Program-made: the position numbers and the translations under genes
The notes under the pieces: generated by a model
Seen by the model: only the letters and a program-made list of their open reading frames with translations
Told to the model about the DNA's origin: nothing
Database searches by the model: none
Assembly: GCA_038230975.1 (NCBI GenBank)
Contig: JBBRMF010000050.1
Coordinates: 1 to 25,129 of the forward strand
DNA from: JANXVV01 sp038230975
GTDB lineage: Bacteria; Planctomycetota; Phycisphaerae; Tepidisphaerales; Tepidisphaeraceae
DNA: 25,129 nt
Direction: 5' to 3'
Shown here: positions 1-7,478 of the stretch, in pieces
How positions within the stretch are numbered: the stretch's first letter is position 1
Layout: each line of letters starts with the position of its first letter

Positions 1-18
1 CGCGGCCCAATGAGACAT
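1..18 (-). CDS. 5' end of an unidentified gene leaving the window
   Basis: Only six codons are visible, reading M-S-H-W-A-A on the minus strand and continuing past the left edge. The start is chosen because a strong Shine-Dalgarno sequence, GGAGG (minus strand of 24-28), lies 5 nt upstream of the ATG. Further upstream a TTGCAT / TAAAGT pair with a 17-nt spacer could be a promoter, but the -35 match is weak. The gene points the same way as the radical SAM gene, but the inverted repeat at 115-202 separates them, so a separate transcript is likely. Function cannot be judged. Confidence 0.4.
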
Positions 19-114
19 ACCGACCTCCAGGTCATCCAAACTTATCCAGCCCCAATGGCGATACTTTAGCACGAAATTGCTTTATATGCAAGGGGTGGAT
101 AAATCGACAGGCTC

Positions 115-215
115 TACTCCGGGGGAGGGTTGGGGTGGGGGAAGTCCGCTGAACCATCTCGATCTATCGAAAAAGACCGCCACCCTTCCCTCCCCCGGAG
201 TACCAGGAGAGGGGA
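115..215. repeat. Long inverted repeat in an intergenic spacer, terminator-like
   Basis: Positions 115-129 (TACTCCGGGGGAGGG) and 188-202 (CCCTCCCCCGGAGTA) are perfect 15-bp reverse complements. Partial pairing continues inward between the G-rich run at 130-141 and the C-rich run at 176-187. The right arm, with 203-215, can also form a small hairpin of its own (CCCTC ... GAGAGGG). The element lies 34 nt beyond the radical SAM stop codon and before the next minus-strand gene, so it may end that transcript. Similar C-rich 'gtaCC-gggag' elements occur between genes in planctomycetes, and a related short copy is at 22996-23018 here. Confidence 0.7.
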
Positions 216-248
216 TAATACCCGCCGATCTTGTCACGCACCCCCGAG

Positions 249-1571
249 TCACGCTTCATGAAGTCCCGGCCGATGCGATTCATGAAAAAATCCTTCGCGG
301 CGTTTCTGAGTGGCTTGCTGGCTATACAACTCCGACCCTAACCAGTACATCCCCTCACGCAACTCCTGCGGGGTCATGTGGGCGGGCTCGAAATTGACAT
401 CAAAAAGCGTACACAAATCCCATCGCCGGTCCTGCAAAATCCGGCCCTCGCGCTTTAGCCGCTGATACAAAGGCGTTCCCGGGAATGCGGTCAGGATCGT
501 GATCTGCACATCGTACAGGCTGTGCTTCATGGCGAAATCGCGGACTTGCTCGAAGATGGCTGTCGTGTGTCCATCCAAGCCAAGGACAAAGCAGCCGTTG
601 ACGGTGATGCCGTGTGACTGGATCGTGTGAACGGCGTTGGCATATCGGTCCGACCAGATCGCTTTACGATTGCCCCGAAGTTCGACACCTTCCAGGGCCG
701 CGCGCTGCGGACTCTCCAACCCCACGAGAACCTGGCGGCAGCCGGCGTGGCGCATCAGATCCAGCAGGGCTGTGTCTTCCGCCACGGTGACGTCGGTTTC
801 GGTGAACCATTTCAGGTGCAGGGGAGTGAGTTGCCGGCAAAGCTCCTTGCCCCAGGTTTTGTCTACGAAAGTATTGTCATCCGCAAATTCAATGAACGGA
901 TGCTCGCGGACTTTTCCGATGGCATGAATGTCACGCACGATGTGTTCGACCGGACGTATGCGATATTTTTCGTTGAGCATCACCGTAGATGCACAGAAGT
1001 CGCAGTGCCAGGGACAGCCGCGCGAAGATTGCACGGTAAAGCGGTTGTACGGGCGATCGCCTAGAAGTTCGTAACGAGGAACCGGCAGTTCGTCGACTTT
1101 CACCGGCGGGAATGTGTTCCCCAGGAAAACCGTCGATTCCTGCCCGCGCTCTGCGGCGGTGACCACGGTCGGCCAACTGCGCTCTCCTTCGCCTGTAATG
1201 ACGTAATCCGCATGGGCCGCGGCCTCATCCGGCAGAGCACTCACATGCAGCCCACCCATCGCCACCTTCACCCCGGCCGCACGCAGGCGATCGGCGATGG
1301 CATAGGCCTCGAAGATCTGCGCCGAAAAAGTGCTGATCGCCACCAGGTCGCAGGCATACACTTCCTTCGGTTCACTGCCATCGCGTTCAGCCTCGAAATA
1401 CGACACTTCATGTTCCGGCGGAGTACACGCGGCGAGATAAAGCAGTCCCAGGCTTGGCAGCGAGGCGATCACTTTGCTTCGCTCAACGAACCCGGGCAAT
1501 GTGAGCCCCAGTTCGAGCATTTTTTTGTCGGAAGCGCGAATCCCGCTCATGGCCAGAAGACCGATTTTCAT
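249..1571 (-). CDS. B12-binding domain/radical SAM enzyme
   Basis: A 440-residue cytoplasmic radical SAM protein. Residues about 70-130 form a cobalamin-binding-like Rossmann domain containing GGLHVSALPDEA and YVITGEGE. The radical SAM core starts at the CxxxCxxC cluster, C186, C190 and C193 (SSRGCPWHCDFCAS), which binds the 4Fe-4S cluster and SAM. ADDNTF (about 230) and VLVGLESP (about 281) are typical downstream core motifs. The layout matches the BchE/HpnR-like B12 radical SAM group, which does methylations and ring rearrangements; the substrate cannot be told. The reading frame is open upstream to 1988, but the start is set at 1571 because the protein then begins MKIGLLAMSG, the usual start of a Rossmann strand. 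An AGGAC sequence lies upstream, and the ATG overlaps the stop of the upstream membrane gene (ATGA), implying translational coupling. Confidence 0.88.
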   Translation of the reverse strand: MKIGLLAMSGIRASDKKMLELGLTLPGFVERSKVIASLPSLGLLYLAACTPPEHEVSYFEAERDGSEPKEVYACDLVAISTFSAQIFEAYAIADRLRAAGVKVAMGGLHVSALPDEAAAHADYVITGEGERSWPTVVTAAERGQESTVFLGNTFPPVKVDELPVPRYELLGDRPYNRFTVQSSRGCPWHCDFCASTVMLNEKYRIRPVEHIVRDIHAIGKVREHPFIEFADDNTFVDKTWGKELCRQLTPLHLKWFTETDVTVAEDTALLDLMRHAGCRQVLVGLESPQRAALEGVELRGNRKAIWSDRYANAVHTIQSHGITVNGCFVLGLDGHTTAIFEQVRDFAMKHSLYDVQITILTAFPGTPLYQRLKREGRILQDRRWDLCTLFDVNFEPAHMTPQELREGMYWLGSELYSQQATQKRREGFFHESHRPGLHEA

Positions 1572-1933
1572 GGTTGGCGTCCTGAAAAAAGAACCAAAAT
1601 GATGGCCAGACTCAGAAGTGTGACGGGAATGAAAAACAGATGACGCAGCGGCTTTCTCCACGCACAAAGGAAGCAGACTGTGGGCATCGCCAAGGCCCCC
1701 GCCAGAAGCACATTGCCTGCCGCAGCGCTCGTGGCCGGTGCCAATGAATAGATGATGTTGAGCATTCCCAGTGCCGCCATGGCGATATGTCCCAGCCTCG
1801 CCAGTCGCCGTCGCCACGAGTTGTATCCACCCCAGAAATCTTCCTGATGAAAGAAGAGCCCGATCCCCGCACCGATGGCAAATGCCAGCAGTATCATGGA
1901 CCAGCCGCCGTACCAGTTGATTTGCCGAGCCAT
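1568..1933 (-). CDS. Small four-helix membrane protein
   Basis: A 121-residue protein with about four hydrophobic segments: residues 10-27, 45-65, 70-88 and 99-116. It has short charged loops such as NSWRRRLARLGH and CAWRKPLRH. I do not recognise a family. The histidines next to membrane segments (FHQ near residue 28, GHIAM near 48) could bind a metal or heme, but this is speculation. Its stop overlaps the radical SAM start by four bases (ATGA), so the two are co-translated and probably act together, for example on a membrane lipid or quinone. An AAGG sequence 8 nt upstream of the ATG could be the ribosome-binding site. The overlap and the clean alternation of hydrophobic and charged segments support a real gene. 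Confidence 0.72.
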   Translation of the reverse strand: MARQINWYGGWSMILLAFAIGAGIGLFFHQEDFWGGYNSWRRRLARLGHIAMAALGMLNIIYSLAPATSAAAGNVLLAGALAMPTVCFLCAWRKPLRHLFFIPVTLLSLAIILVLFSGRQP

Positions 1934-2256
1934 GGTCGAAACCTTGCCTTCGGACTTTTGCGGCGTCTGATCGCGCCACGTTCGTCATTCATGTTCGAGT
2001 CAATGAATAGCACTCTATGGCCGGCACCTACCTTACTCACGAAACCATTTTCCCGCGAATCACTCGACCGCCCAGGCAATCCAACGGGTGTGTCAAGTCC
2101 TATCAGTTATTCTCGGACCTTCCTCCCAGTTCACCACATCCCGCATCCGGTCGATGACACTCGTAGTGCGCGCATTTCTCCCGCGGAATGGCTGGGGGAT
2201 TGGAGAATGTCGCGGGTTATTTGCCAGATTGACGTTTGAATTGGATGGTATAGGCG
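1934..2256. other. Divergent intergenic region, no gene seen
   Basis: This 323-nt stretch separates the minus-strand radical SAM operon from the plus-strand pilin cassette and should hold both promoters. Short open frames on both strands lack recognisable composition or ribosome-binding sites. A TTGACG at 2229-2234 resembles a -35 box, but the TATAGG at 2249 is only 14 nt away, so no promoter is called. No tRNA or clear hairpin terminator was seen. Confidence 0.5.
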
Positions 2257-2769
2257 ATGCGATTGAAATCTTCCCAATTTGACTCTCGAAAACGCCGCGG
2301 TTTCACACTCATTGAGACGGGGCTGGCGACGATCATTATCGGCGTCGGTGTGACGGCTCTCGTGCAGTTGCTGGCGAAGGGAACCATTTCCAATATCGAT
2401 GGAGCCGACCTGACGACGGCGGTGAATCTGGCCAACAACATTCACGAGATGACGTACGCCCTTTCGTTTGCAGACCCGACGACGCCAACCCACTGGGGAC
2501 CTGAGTCCGGGGAGACGCTGGCGACTTACAACGATGTCGATGATTTTGACGGGAAGACGTATTCGCCGCCGATTGACGCGCGGCGGCAGGCATTGAGCAG
2601 TTTTACGAATTGGTCGCAGTCGATCGCAGTTCAAAAAGTGGATGTCAACCGGCTTACAACTTCGGTTCCCAGCAGCACCGTCATGCCGACATTGCGGGTC
2701 ACCGTAACGGTCCAGCATTTTGGGCAGACCGTCTATTCCGAAAACTGGTTGATTACGCAAGGGCAATAG
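2257..2769 (+). CDS. PilV-like minor pseudopilin
   Basis: A 170-residue protein with a class III (type IV prepilin) signal. A basic leader, RKRRG, ends at G15 and is followed by FTLIE and a hydrophobic helix (about 16-40). Prepilin peptidase would cut after G15 and methylate F16; the conserved glutamate is E20. The rest is a small soluble head without recognisable motifs. The order of the cassette (this gene, a PilX-like gene, then a PilW/GspJ-like gene) is that of minor-pilin clusters that prime or cap a pilus or type II secretion pseudopilus. No assembly ATPase or prepilin peptidase is in the window. The start ATG follows an AGGCG directly, which is a poor ribosome-binding site. Confidence 0.82.
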   Translation: MRLKSSQFDSRKRRGFTLIETGLATIIIGVGVTALVQLLAKGTISNIDGADLTTAVNLANNIHEMTYALSFADPTTPTHWGPESGETLATYNDVDDFDGKTYSPPIDARRQALSSFTNWSQSIAVQKVDVNRLTTSVPSSTVMPTLRVTVTVQHFGQTVYSENWLITQGQ

Positions 2770-2799
2770 TGTGTGGCAGGCACCCTTTTGTGAAACACC

Positions 2800-4254
2800 A
2801 TGAACGTCAAGCTTCAAAATAATCGTGAATCGGAACCAGGACTTTCCACCCTTCGTGCGGCAGGCCAGAAGTTGCCGTGCATCCTGGGTCGCAGACAGGG
2901 AATCACATCGGTGATTGCCATGTTTTACCTGGCGATCTTTTCCGTGCTGGCGATTGGGTTTTATTCCTCGGTTACAACCCAGATTCAGTTGTCGTACAAC
3001 GACATGAATATCAACGCGGCGCAGGCATCGGCGGAGTCGGGGATGCAATATGTGCGGTATCAACTCTCCGCGCTGAACATCCCGAACTCGACTCCAACCG
3101 CACAATTGTTCTCATCGGTCTATAGCCAGCTTTCGACGTCGATGAACAGCACGGGAAACCTTGGGAGCGATACGGTCGGATTATCCGGCTCAACGATCAG
3201 CCTTCCGGGAACTGCGGGTCATTGGATCAATCTGGATAGCAACGGCGCGCGATTTTTATCGACCGTTACGCAGAGCGGTCAGCAGCTCGTCGTGAAGACG
3301 ACGGGTCAGGCCCGCAACGGGCAGATCATGCGGGCCATTCAGATGAACTATGGCGTTGCCCAGAAAGCCAGCGGTATTTTCGGATATGGCGTTGCCAGTC
3401 GCGGATCGATTTCCATGAATGGTAATACCAAGATTCTGGGCGCTACGGATCCGACAAAGGGCAGCATTCTTTCTGCCACAACGACTTTGGGCACGGCTCT
3501 GACCATGACGGGCAGTCCTCAGATCTCCGGCGATGCCTCGTTCGTCGATCCGAACGCGGTAACGAGTATCAGTTCCGGTTCGACGATTGATGGGTTCGCC
3601 CCCAGCAGTGGTAATTTTGCCGCGCACGTTCACAAGGGTGTGGACGCCCCGACGTTTCCTCAGGTCGATACCGCAGCGTTCTTGCCATATTGCACCAATA
3701 CATACACCTCCGGCAACACGTTAATCAACTGCATTCTTCCGCCGGGAAACTACAACTTTTCGGGCAACACGACCATCAAAGGAATTCTCTACATTAAAAC
3801 CCCTGCGACAGTGAAGTTTACGGGCAATTTGACGATTCAAGGGTGCATCGTGGTGGAGAACAATCCCCTAGGTAGCCCGGCCACCAATACGCTCAACTTC
3901 GCGGGCAACGTATCGGCCAGTGGCATCGAAACGCTCCCGGTAAGCGCGACTTATCCGGCGGGAGAAGTCGCGTTGAAGAATGCATTTCTGCTCGCGCCAA
4001 ATTTCAGCGCTTCATTCAGTGGTAACTTCGGCACGATCGGTGGATCGATCATCGCGGACAAATTGAGCTTCAGTGGTAACGCCGGCGGAACGGTGAATGG
4101 CAGCGTCATCGGACTGGCCGATCAACCCCTCAGCCTGGCTGGAAATAGTGACATTATCATCAGCAGTACCGGCACATCACAGTACCCGGCCGGCGTGTTC
4201 TTCGGCAGTCAGTACGTGCCCCTTTCAGATACTTATCAAGAGGTTGTGCCATGA
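2800..4254 (+). CDS. PilX-like large pilus-associated protein with F-x-G-N repeats
   Basis: A 484-residue protein. After a polar 33-residue leader, RRQG (31-34) is followed by a hydrophobic helix (about 35-58) and an alpha region with AAQASAESGMQYVRYQL, much like the N-terminus of PilX-family proteins. The usual glutamate at +5 is missing. From about residue 200 it is rich in G, N, S and T and repeats short turns: FSGN, FTGN, FAGN, FSGN, FSGN, LAGN, spaced roughly 15-40 residues, each followed by a beta-strand-like segment. This looks like a right-handed beta-solenoid, as in surface adhesins. It sits 30 nt after the PilV-like gene and overlaps the PilW-like gene by ATGA, so all three are one operon. 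The likely role is a tip or surface-exposed pilus subunit; the ligand is unknown. Confidence 0.78.
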   Translation: MNVKLQNNRESEPGLSTLRAAGQKLPCILGRRQGITSVIAMFYLAIFSVLAIGFYSSVTTQIQLSYNDMNINAAQASAESGMQYVRYQLSALNIPNSTPTAQLFSSVYSQLSTSMNSTGNLGSDTVGLSGSTISLPGTAGHWINLDSNGARFLSTVTQSGQQLVVKTTGQARNGQIMRAIQMNYGVAQKASGIFGYGVASRGSISMNGNTKILGATDPTKGSILSATTTLGTALTMTGSPQISGDASFVDPNAVTSISSGSTIDGFAPSSGNFAAHVHKGVDAPTFPQVDTAAFLPYCTNTYTSGNTLINCILPPGNYNFSGNTTIKGILYIKTPATVKFTGNLTIQGCIVVENNPLGSPATNTLNFAGNVSASGIETLPVSATYPAGEVALKNAFLLAPNFSASFSGNFGTIGGSIIADKLSFSGNAGGTVNGSVIGLADQPLSLAGNSDIIISSTGTSQYPAGVFFGSQYVPLSDTYQEVVP

Positions 4255-4784
4255 GCTACCCAACCATGAAGTACCGTTTGAAACTCCGTTCTCGTCGATG
4301 GGGTTTGAGTCTTGTCGAAGTGATGATCAGCACCTCGATTGCCGCGATGCTTTTGACGGCGGCGGGCGCGGCGTACTCGGCGTCTACCAAGGCCATTCAA
4401 TACAACGATCAGTTTTTTACGGCATCGCAAGCTGCGCGGGTGAGCATGACGCAAATGATGTCAGCTTTCCGGCGTTGCCAATCGATCCAGATTTTCAGCG
4501 ATCATGCCGATGTGATTACATTCGACGGGCACAGCCGGACTTACCGGTACGATTCGGCTAATAAACAACTGAAGCTAACTGCCAATGACGTTACGGGAAC
4601 GCCTTCGTTCGTCCTGGCACGCAACATCACTGCCGCGACCTTTAACGCGGATATGGCACCCAATCCGCAGACGCAGATTCTGTCCGTGGCGCAAGTGGCG
4701 ATTTCGCTGACCATTAGCGTTAACAATAACCAGATGCTGTTATGCGGTGCGGCGGCACCCCGGTGTAACGTAACGTACCGTTAA
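4251..4784 (+). CDS. PilW/GspJ-like pseudopilin
   Basis: A 177-residue protein with a type IV prepilin signal: basic leader (KYRLKLRSRRWG), cleavage after G18, then LSLVEVM with the conserved glutamate E23, and a hydrophobic helix to about residue 42. The head contains short beta-strand segments (DVITFDGHSRTYRYDS) as in minor pseudopilins of the GspJ/PilW type. Two cysteines (C164 and C171) close to the C-terminus may form a disulfide. The start overlaps the previous stop (ATGA), with AGAGG about 8 nt upstream. An internal ATG at 4266 is a possible alternative start. It completes the three-gene pilin cassette; a separate promoter for the next gene lies 31 nt after the stop. Confidence 0.8.
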   Translation: MSYPTMKYRLKLRSRRWGLSLVEVMISTSIAAMLLTAAGAAYSASTKAIQYNDQFFTASQAARVSMTQMMSAFRRCQSIQIFSDHADVITFDGHSRTYRYDSANKQLKLTANDVTGTPSFVLARNITAATFNADMAPNPQTQILSVAQVAISLTISVNNNQMLLCGAAAPRCNVTYR

Positions 4785-4815
4785 GCACGCGATGGATTGA
4801 ACAAAATCTTGCATC

Positions 4816-4844
4816 AAGACACCGTCCTTCCCCGCGGCTACAAT
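4816..4844 (+). promoter_or_regulatory. Predicted promoter of the VWA gene (leaderless)
   Basis: AAGACA (4816-4821), a 17-nt spacer, then TACAAT (4839-4844). Each box matches the sigma-70 consensus well (4/6 and 5/6). The -10 box ends 8 nt before the ATG at 4853 and there is no Shine-Dalgarno sequence, so the transcript would start at or within about two bases of the start codon. Confidence 0.5.
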
Positions 4845-4852
4845 CCGGGACG

Positions 4853-6055
4853 ATGAAATACTCCTACGGTGAATACGACGGCAGCGAATTTCCCACGCAG
4901 GATCAGCTGTTCGGCTTCGATCAGATGATGGAATTCATCATGCAGCATGGCGATCAGGCGATGAAGGCCCTGCAGCAAATGATGAACGACCCGAAGAACG
5001 AAGCGCAATCGGATCTGCTCGAGCAATTGATTCAGGAAGGGCTTCTCGATAAAGACGGCAAAGGGAAGCTCAATCTCACCCCCCGCTCAATCAATCGAAT
5101 GCAGCAGCGGGCGTTGATGGAAGTCTTCGCGAACCTTCGACGCGGCCAACGCGAAGGGCATGAAAAGATTACAGCCGGCCAGGGCGGGGAACGCATCGAC
5201 GGCACAAAGCCTTATCAATACGGCGACCCGGTCAGTGAATTGGATCTACATGCCACGCTGCACAATGCCTTGGCGCGGCATGGATTGCCGCCGCGCGTGC
5301 GCGGTGAGGAGAAACGGCCCACTTCAAAAACGGGAGACGGGCATCGAATCGCCATCAAGTTCGATGAACATGATTTTGAACTTCATTTACACGAAGGCAT
5401 GACGAGCTGTTCGACAGTTGTGCTGTTGGACATGAGCGGTTCCATGATGCGCTACAATCGCTTCGCCGCCGCCAAGAAAGTGGCGATGGCGATGCAGGCT
5501 CTCATTCGCACGAAGTTCCAACAGGACTCGATCGATTTTGTCGGCTTTTATTCCGGTGCAAACAAAATTTCCGAATCCGCCCTGCCGCTGGCGATGCCCA
5601 AGCCGGTCACCGTTTACGATTATCAAGTGCGGCTGAAAGTTCGCGCGGACCAGTTGGCGAAGGCACCACAACACTTCACGAATCTGCACATGGGGCTACA
5701 GCTGGCCCGGCGAATTCTTCAAAAACGGGGCGGTGACAACAAACAGATTTTTATTATCACCGACGGCCAACCCACGGCTCATGTTGAAGGCGATTTCATC
5801 CATCTGCTTTATCCACCTGATCCGAAGAGTACGATGGCGACGCTGAAAGAAGCCGTGCTGGCGGTACGCGACGGCTGCCGCATCAGCACGTTCGCACTGA
5901 TCGAAGATTACTGGGGGATGGAGTGGGTTGGTTTCGTAGACCAACTGACAAAATTGACGAAGGGTGTGGCGTTCTATACCAGTAGCGGTGATCTGGCGAA
6001 CTGCATTATGGAAAGTTACCTGAGCGGACGAAAGAAGAAGACGCATATCGCGTAA
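4853..6055 (+). CDS. von Willebrand factor A domain protein (CoxE-like)
   Basis: A 400-residue soluble protein. The N-terminal 180 residues are charged and helical, with a glutamine-rich stretch (MKALQQMMNDP). The VWA domain spans about 185-390 and has a full metal-ion-dependent adhesion site: D193-x-S195-x-S197 (LLDMSGSM), T276 (HFTNLHMG) and D304 (ITDGQPT). VWA proteins of this type usually pair with a MoxR AAA+ ATPase to remodel or load metals into enzymes, but no MoxR gene is nearby, so the partner must be encoded elsewhere. There is no signal peptide, so it is probably cytoplasmic. The ATG is close behind a good -10 box and lacks a ribosome-binding site, pointing to leaderless translation. 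It is followed within 5 nt by a dispersed inverted repeat. Confidence 0.85.
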   Translation: MKYSYGEYDGSEFPTQDQLFGFDQMMEFIMQHGDQAMKALQQMMNDPKNEAQSDLLEQLIQEGLLDKDGKGKLNLTPRSINRMQQRALMEVFANLRRGQREGHEKITAGQGGERIDGTKPYQYGDPVSELDLHATLHNALARHGLPPRVRGEEKRPTSKTGDGHRIAIKFDEHDFELHLHEGMTSCSTVVLLDMSGSMMRYNRFAAAKKVAMAMQALIRTKFQQDSIDFVGFYSGANKISESALPLAMPKPVTVYDYQVRLKVRADQLAKAPQHFTNLHMGLQLARRILQKRGGDNKQIFIITDGQPTAHVEGDFIHLLYPPDPKSTMATLKEAVLAVRDGCRISTFALIEDYWGMEWVGFVDQLTKLTKGVAFYTSSGDLANCIMESYLSGRKKKTHIA

Positions 6056-6060
6056 AAAAC

Positions 6061-6124
6061 GGTGCGTGGGCGTCTCGCCCGCGTTTTCTAAATTAAATTG
6101 CACGGGCGAGACGCCCATGCCACC
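6061..6124. repeat. Dispersed inverted repeat, copy 1
   Basis: Left arm 6061-6083 and right arm 6101-6124 are near-perfect reverse complements around the core GGGCGTCTCGCCC / GGGCGAGACGCCC, separated by an AT-rich loop of about 17 nt. Each arm core is itself a small dyad (GGGCG-tct-CGCCC), so several hairpins are possible. It starts 5 nt after the VWA stop and ends 28 nt before the HtrA start. A second copy is at 24905-24969. It may act as a terminator, an mRNA-stabilising element, or be a non-autonomous repetitive element. Confidence 0.85.
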
Positions 6125-6152
6125 ACGAAATTAAATGTTGGAGGTCTGATCC

Positions 6153-7478
6153 ATGCGGTTTCGAATGCTTCTTTCATTTGTAATAGGCGTAGCGACGAGC
6201 CTGTCGGTTACGGCTGATGTCTTGCCATCGATTAATCTGCGAAAGACGATGGTTGTCGACGTCGTACAGAAAACAAAAGATGCGGTCGTTAATGTCTCGA
6301 CCACGAAGCTAGTTTCCCGGCGAGTCAGCCCATTTGGGGCCGACCCATTCTGGCAGCAGTTTGACATGGGCGGAGTCGCCCGCGTCCCGGCAAGTTCGCT
6401 CGGAAGTGGATTCATCATTCACCCGGATGGATATGTCGTCACGAACAATCACGTCATCGATCGAGCGCGGCAAATCACGGTGGAACTTTCCGATGGGCGA
6501 AAGCTGCCTGCGGAACTGATCAGTGCGGATGCGGAAGCAGATTTGGCCGTTCTCAAGATTTCCAGCGACAAACCGCTGCCCACCATTGAACTGGGTGACT
6601 CGTCCGATCTGATGATTGGTGAACCCGCGATTGCGGTCGGCAACCCGCTGGGATTCAGCCATAGCGTGAGTACGGGAATTGTGTCAGCCGTCCATCGCGA
6701 TTTGAAATCCAACAATGATAAAGCGACGCTTGTCGATCTCATTCAGACCGACGCTGCCATTAATCCCGGAAACAGCGGCGGGCCATTGCTGAACGCCTAC
6801 GGGCAAGTGATCGGCATCAACACGGCCATTCGCGGCGACGCACAAAACATCGGTTTTGCCATTCAGGTCAATCATCTTCGTGATCTGATTCCGGATTTAA
6901 TGAATCCGGCGCAGGTCACCAAAGTGGACATGCCGATCAAACTGAAAGAGCAGCGACATCTCACAGCGCCGGCCACGGTCGATTGCACGGTGCACGAAGT
7001 CGATGCCAAAGGATTGGTCGGCCCGGTGATCACCACCATCAACGAGCAGCATCCGAAAGATCTCACCGATGCGTATGCGATTCTCTTGAAAGTTAAAGCG
7101 GATGACAAACTGACGATTCAATACGGCAAGGAAAGCCGGACGATCGTTGCCAAATCAACGGCGCAGCCTGATGCGCTCGTGCAGGCGAAGCAGAAAATGG
7201 GTTTGGTCATCGAGCCATTGACTCCATTGCTGGCAGAAAAATATCGGCTTCCGACGGAGGATGGATTGTTTGTCACGGAAGTGGCCAAAACCAGCGTGGC
7301 CGCGCGGGCGGGCATTCAGGCCGGGGATATTATTATTCAGGTGGGTCGGTATCGGATTGCGAATCTCAAGGATTTGTCGGCGATTTTGCCGCATCTGCTC
7401 CCCGGAAGCCGCGCGCGCGTTGCGGTGATTCGCGGCGAGCAACTCGGTTATGGCATTATCGAAATGAAAAGCGAATGA
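6153..7478 (+). CDS. HtrA/DegP-type periplasmic serine protease
   Basis: A 441-residue protein that degrades or refolds damaged envelope proteins. A signal peptide covers about residues 1-21 (MLLSFVIGVATSLSVTAD). The trypsin-like domain carries the full triad: H100 (VVTNNHVID), D130 (ADLAVLKI) and S208 (NPGNSGGPL). A middle segment (about 255-340) is divergent and may be a degenerate PDZ domain. A clear PDZ domain follows at about 350-435, with the usual ARAGIQAGDIIIQVG. The family normally has one or two PDZ domains, so the length fits. The start is supported by GGAGG (6141-6145), 7 nt upstream. The stop overlaps the glycerate kinase start (ATGA), an unusual operon partner. Confidence 0.93.
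   Translation: MRFRMLLSFVIGVATSLSVTADVLPSINLRKTMVVDVVQKTKDAVVNVSTTKLVSRRVSPFGADPFWQQFDMGGVARVPASSLGSGFIIHPDGYVVTNNHVIDRARQITVELSDGRKLPAELISADAEADLAVLKISSDKPLPTIELGDSSDLMIGEPAIAVGNPLGFSHSVSTGIVSAVHRDLKSNNDKATLVDLIQTDAAINPGNSGGPLLNAYGQVIGINTAIRGDAQNIGFAIQVNHLRDLIPDLMNPAQVTKVDMPIKLKEQRHLTAPATVDCTVHEVDAKGLVGPVITTINEQHPKDLTDAYAILLKVKADDKLTIQYGKESRTIVAKSTAQPDALVQAKQKMGLVIEPLTPLLAEKYRLPTEDGLFVTEVAKTSVAARAGIQAGDIIIQVGRYRIANLKDLSAILPHLLPGSRARVAVIRGEQLGYGIIEMKSE

Noticed and set aside
77..397. Short plus-strand open frame at the left end
   Set aside because: It runs through the inverted repeat and into the 3' end of the radical SAM gene; composition is that of a repeat.
1572..1988. N-terminal extension of the radical SAM frame
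   Set aside because: The frame is open to 1988, but the extra 139 residues are low-quality, overlap the membrane protein in another frame and lack a family match; the coupled ATG at 1571 fits better.
2770..2799. GTGTGGCAGGCACCCTTTTG between pilin genes as a repeat element
   Set aside because: It resembles short 'ggcaggcacc' sequences seen in many genomes, but only one copy is in this window and no structure is visible.
2131..3105. Long minus-strand open frame opposite the pilin genes
   Set aside because: It is rich in arginine, histidine and cysteine, has no domain pattern and lies opposite two well-supported plus-strand genes.
3720..4180. Nucleotide tandem repeat in the PilX-like gene
   Set aside because: The F-x-G-N turns repeat only at protein level with variable spacing and codons; it is not a DNA repeat or CRISPR.
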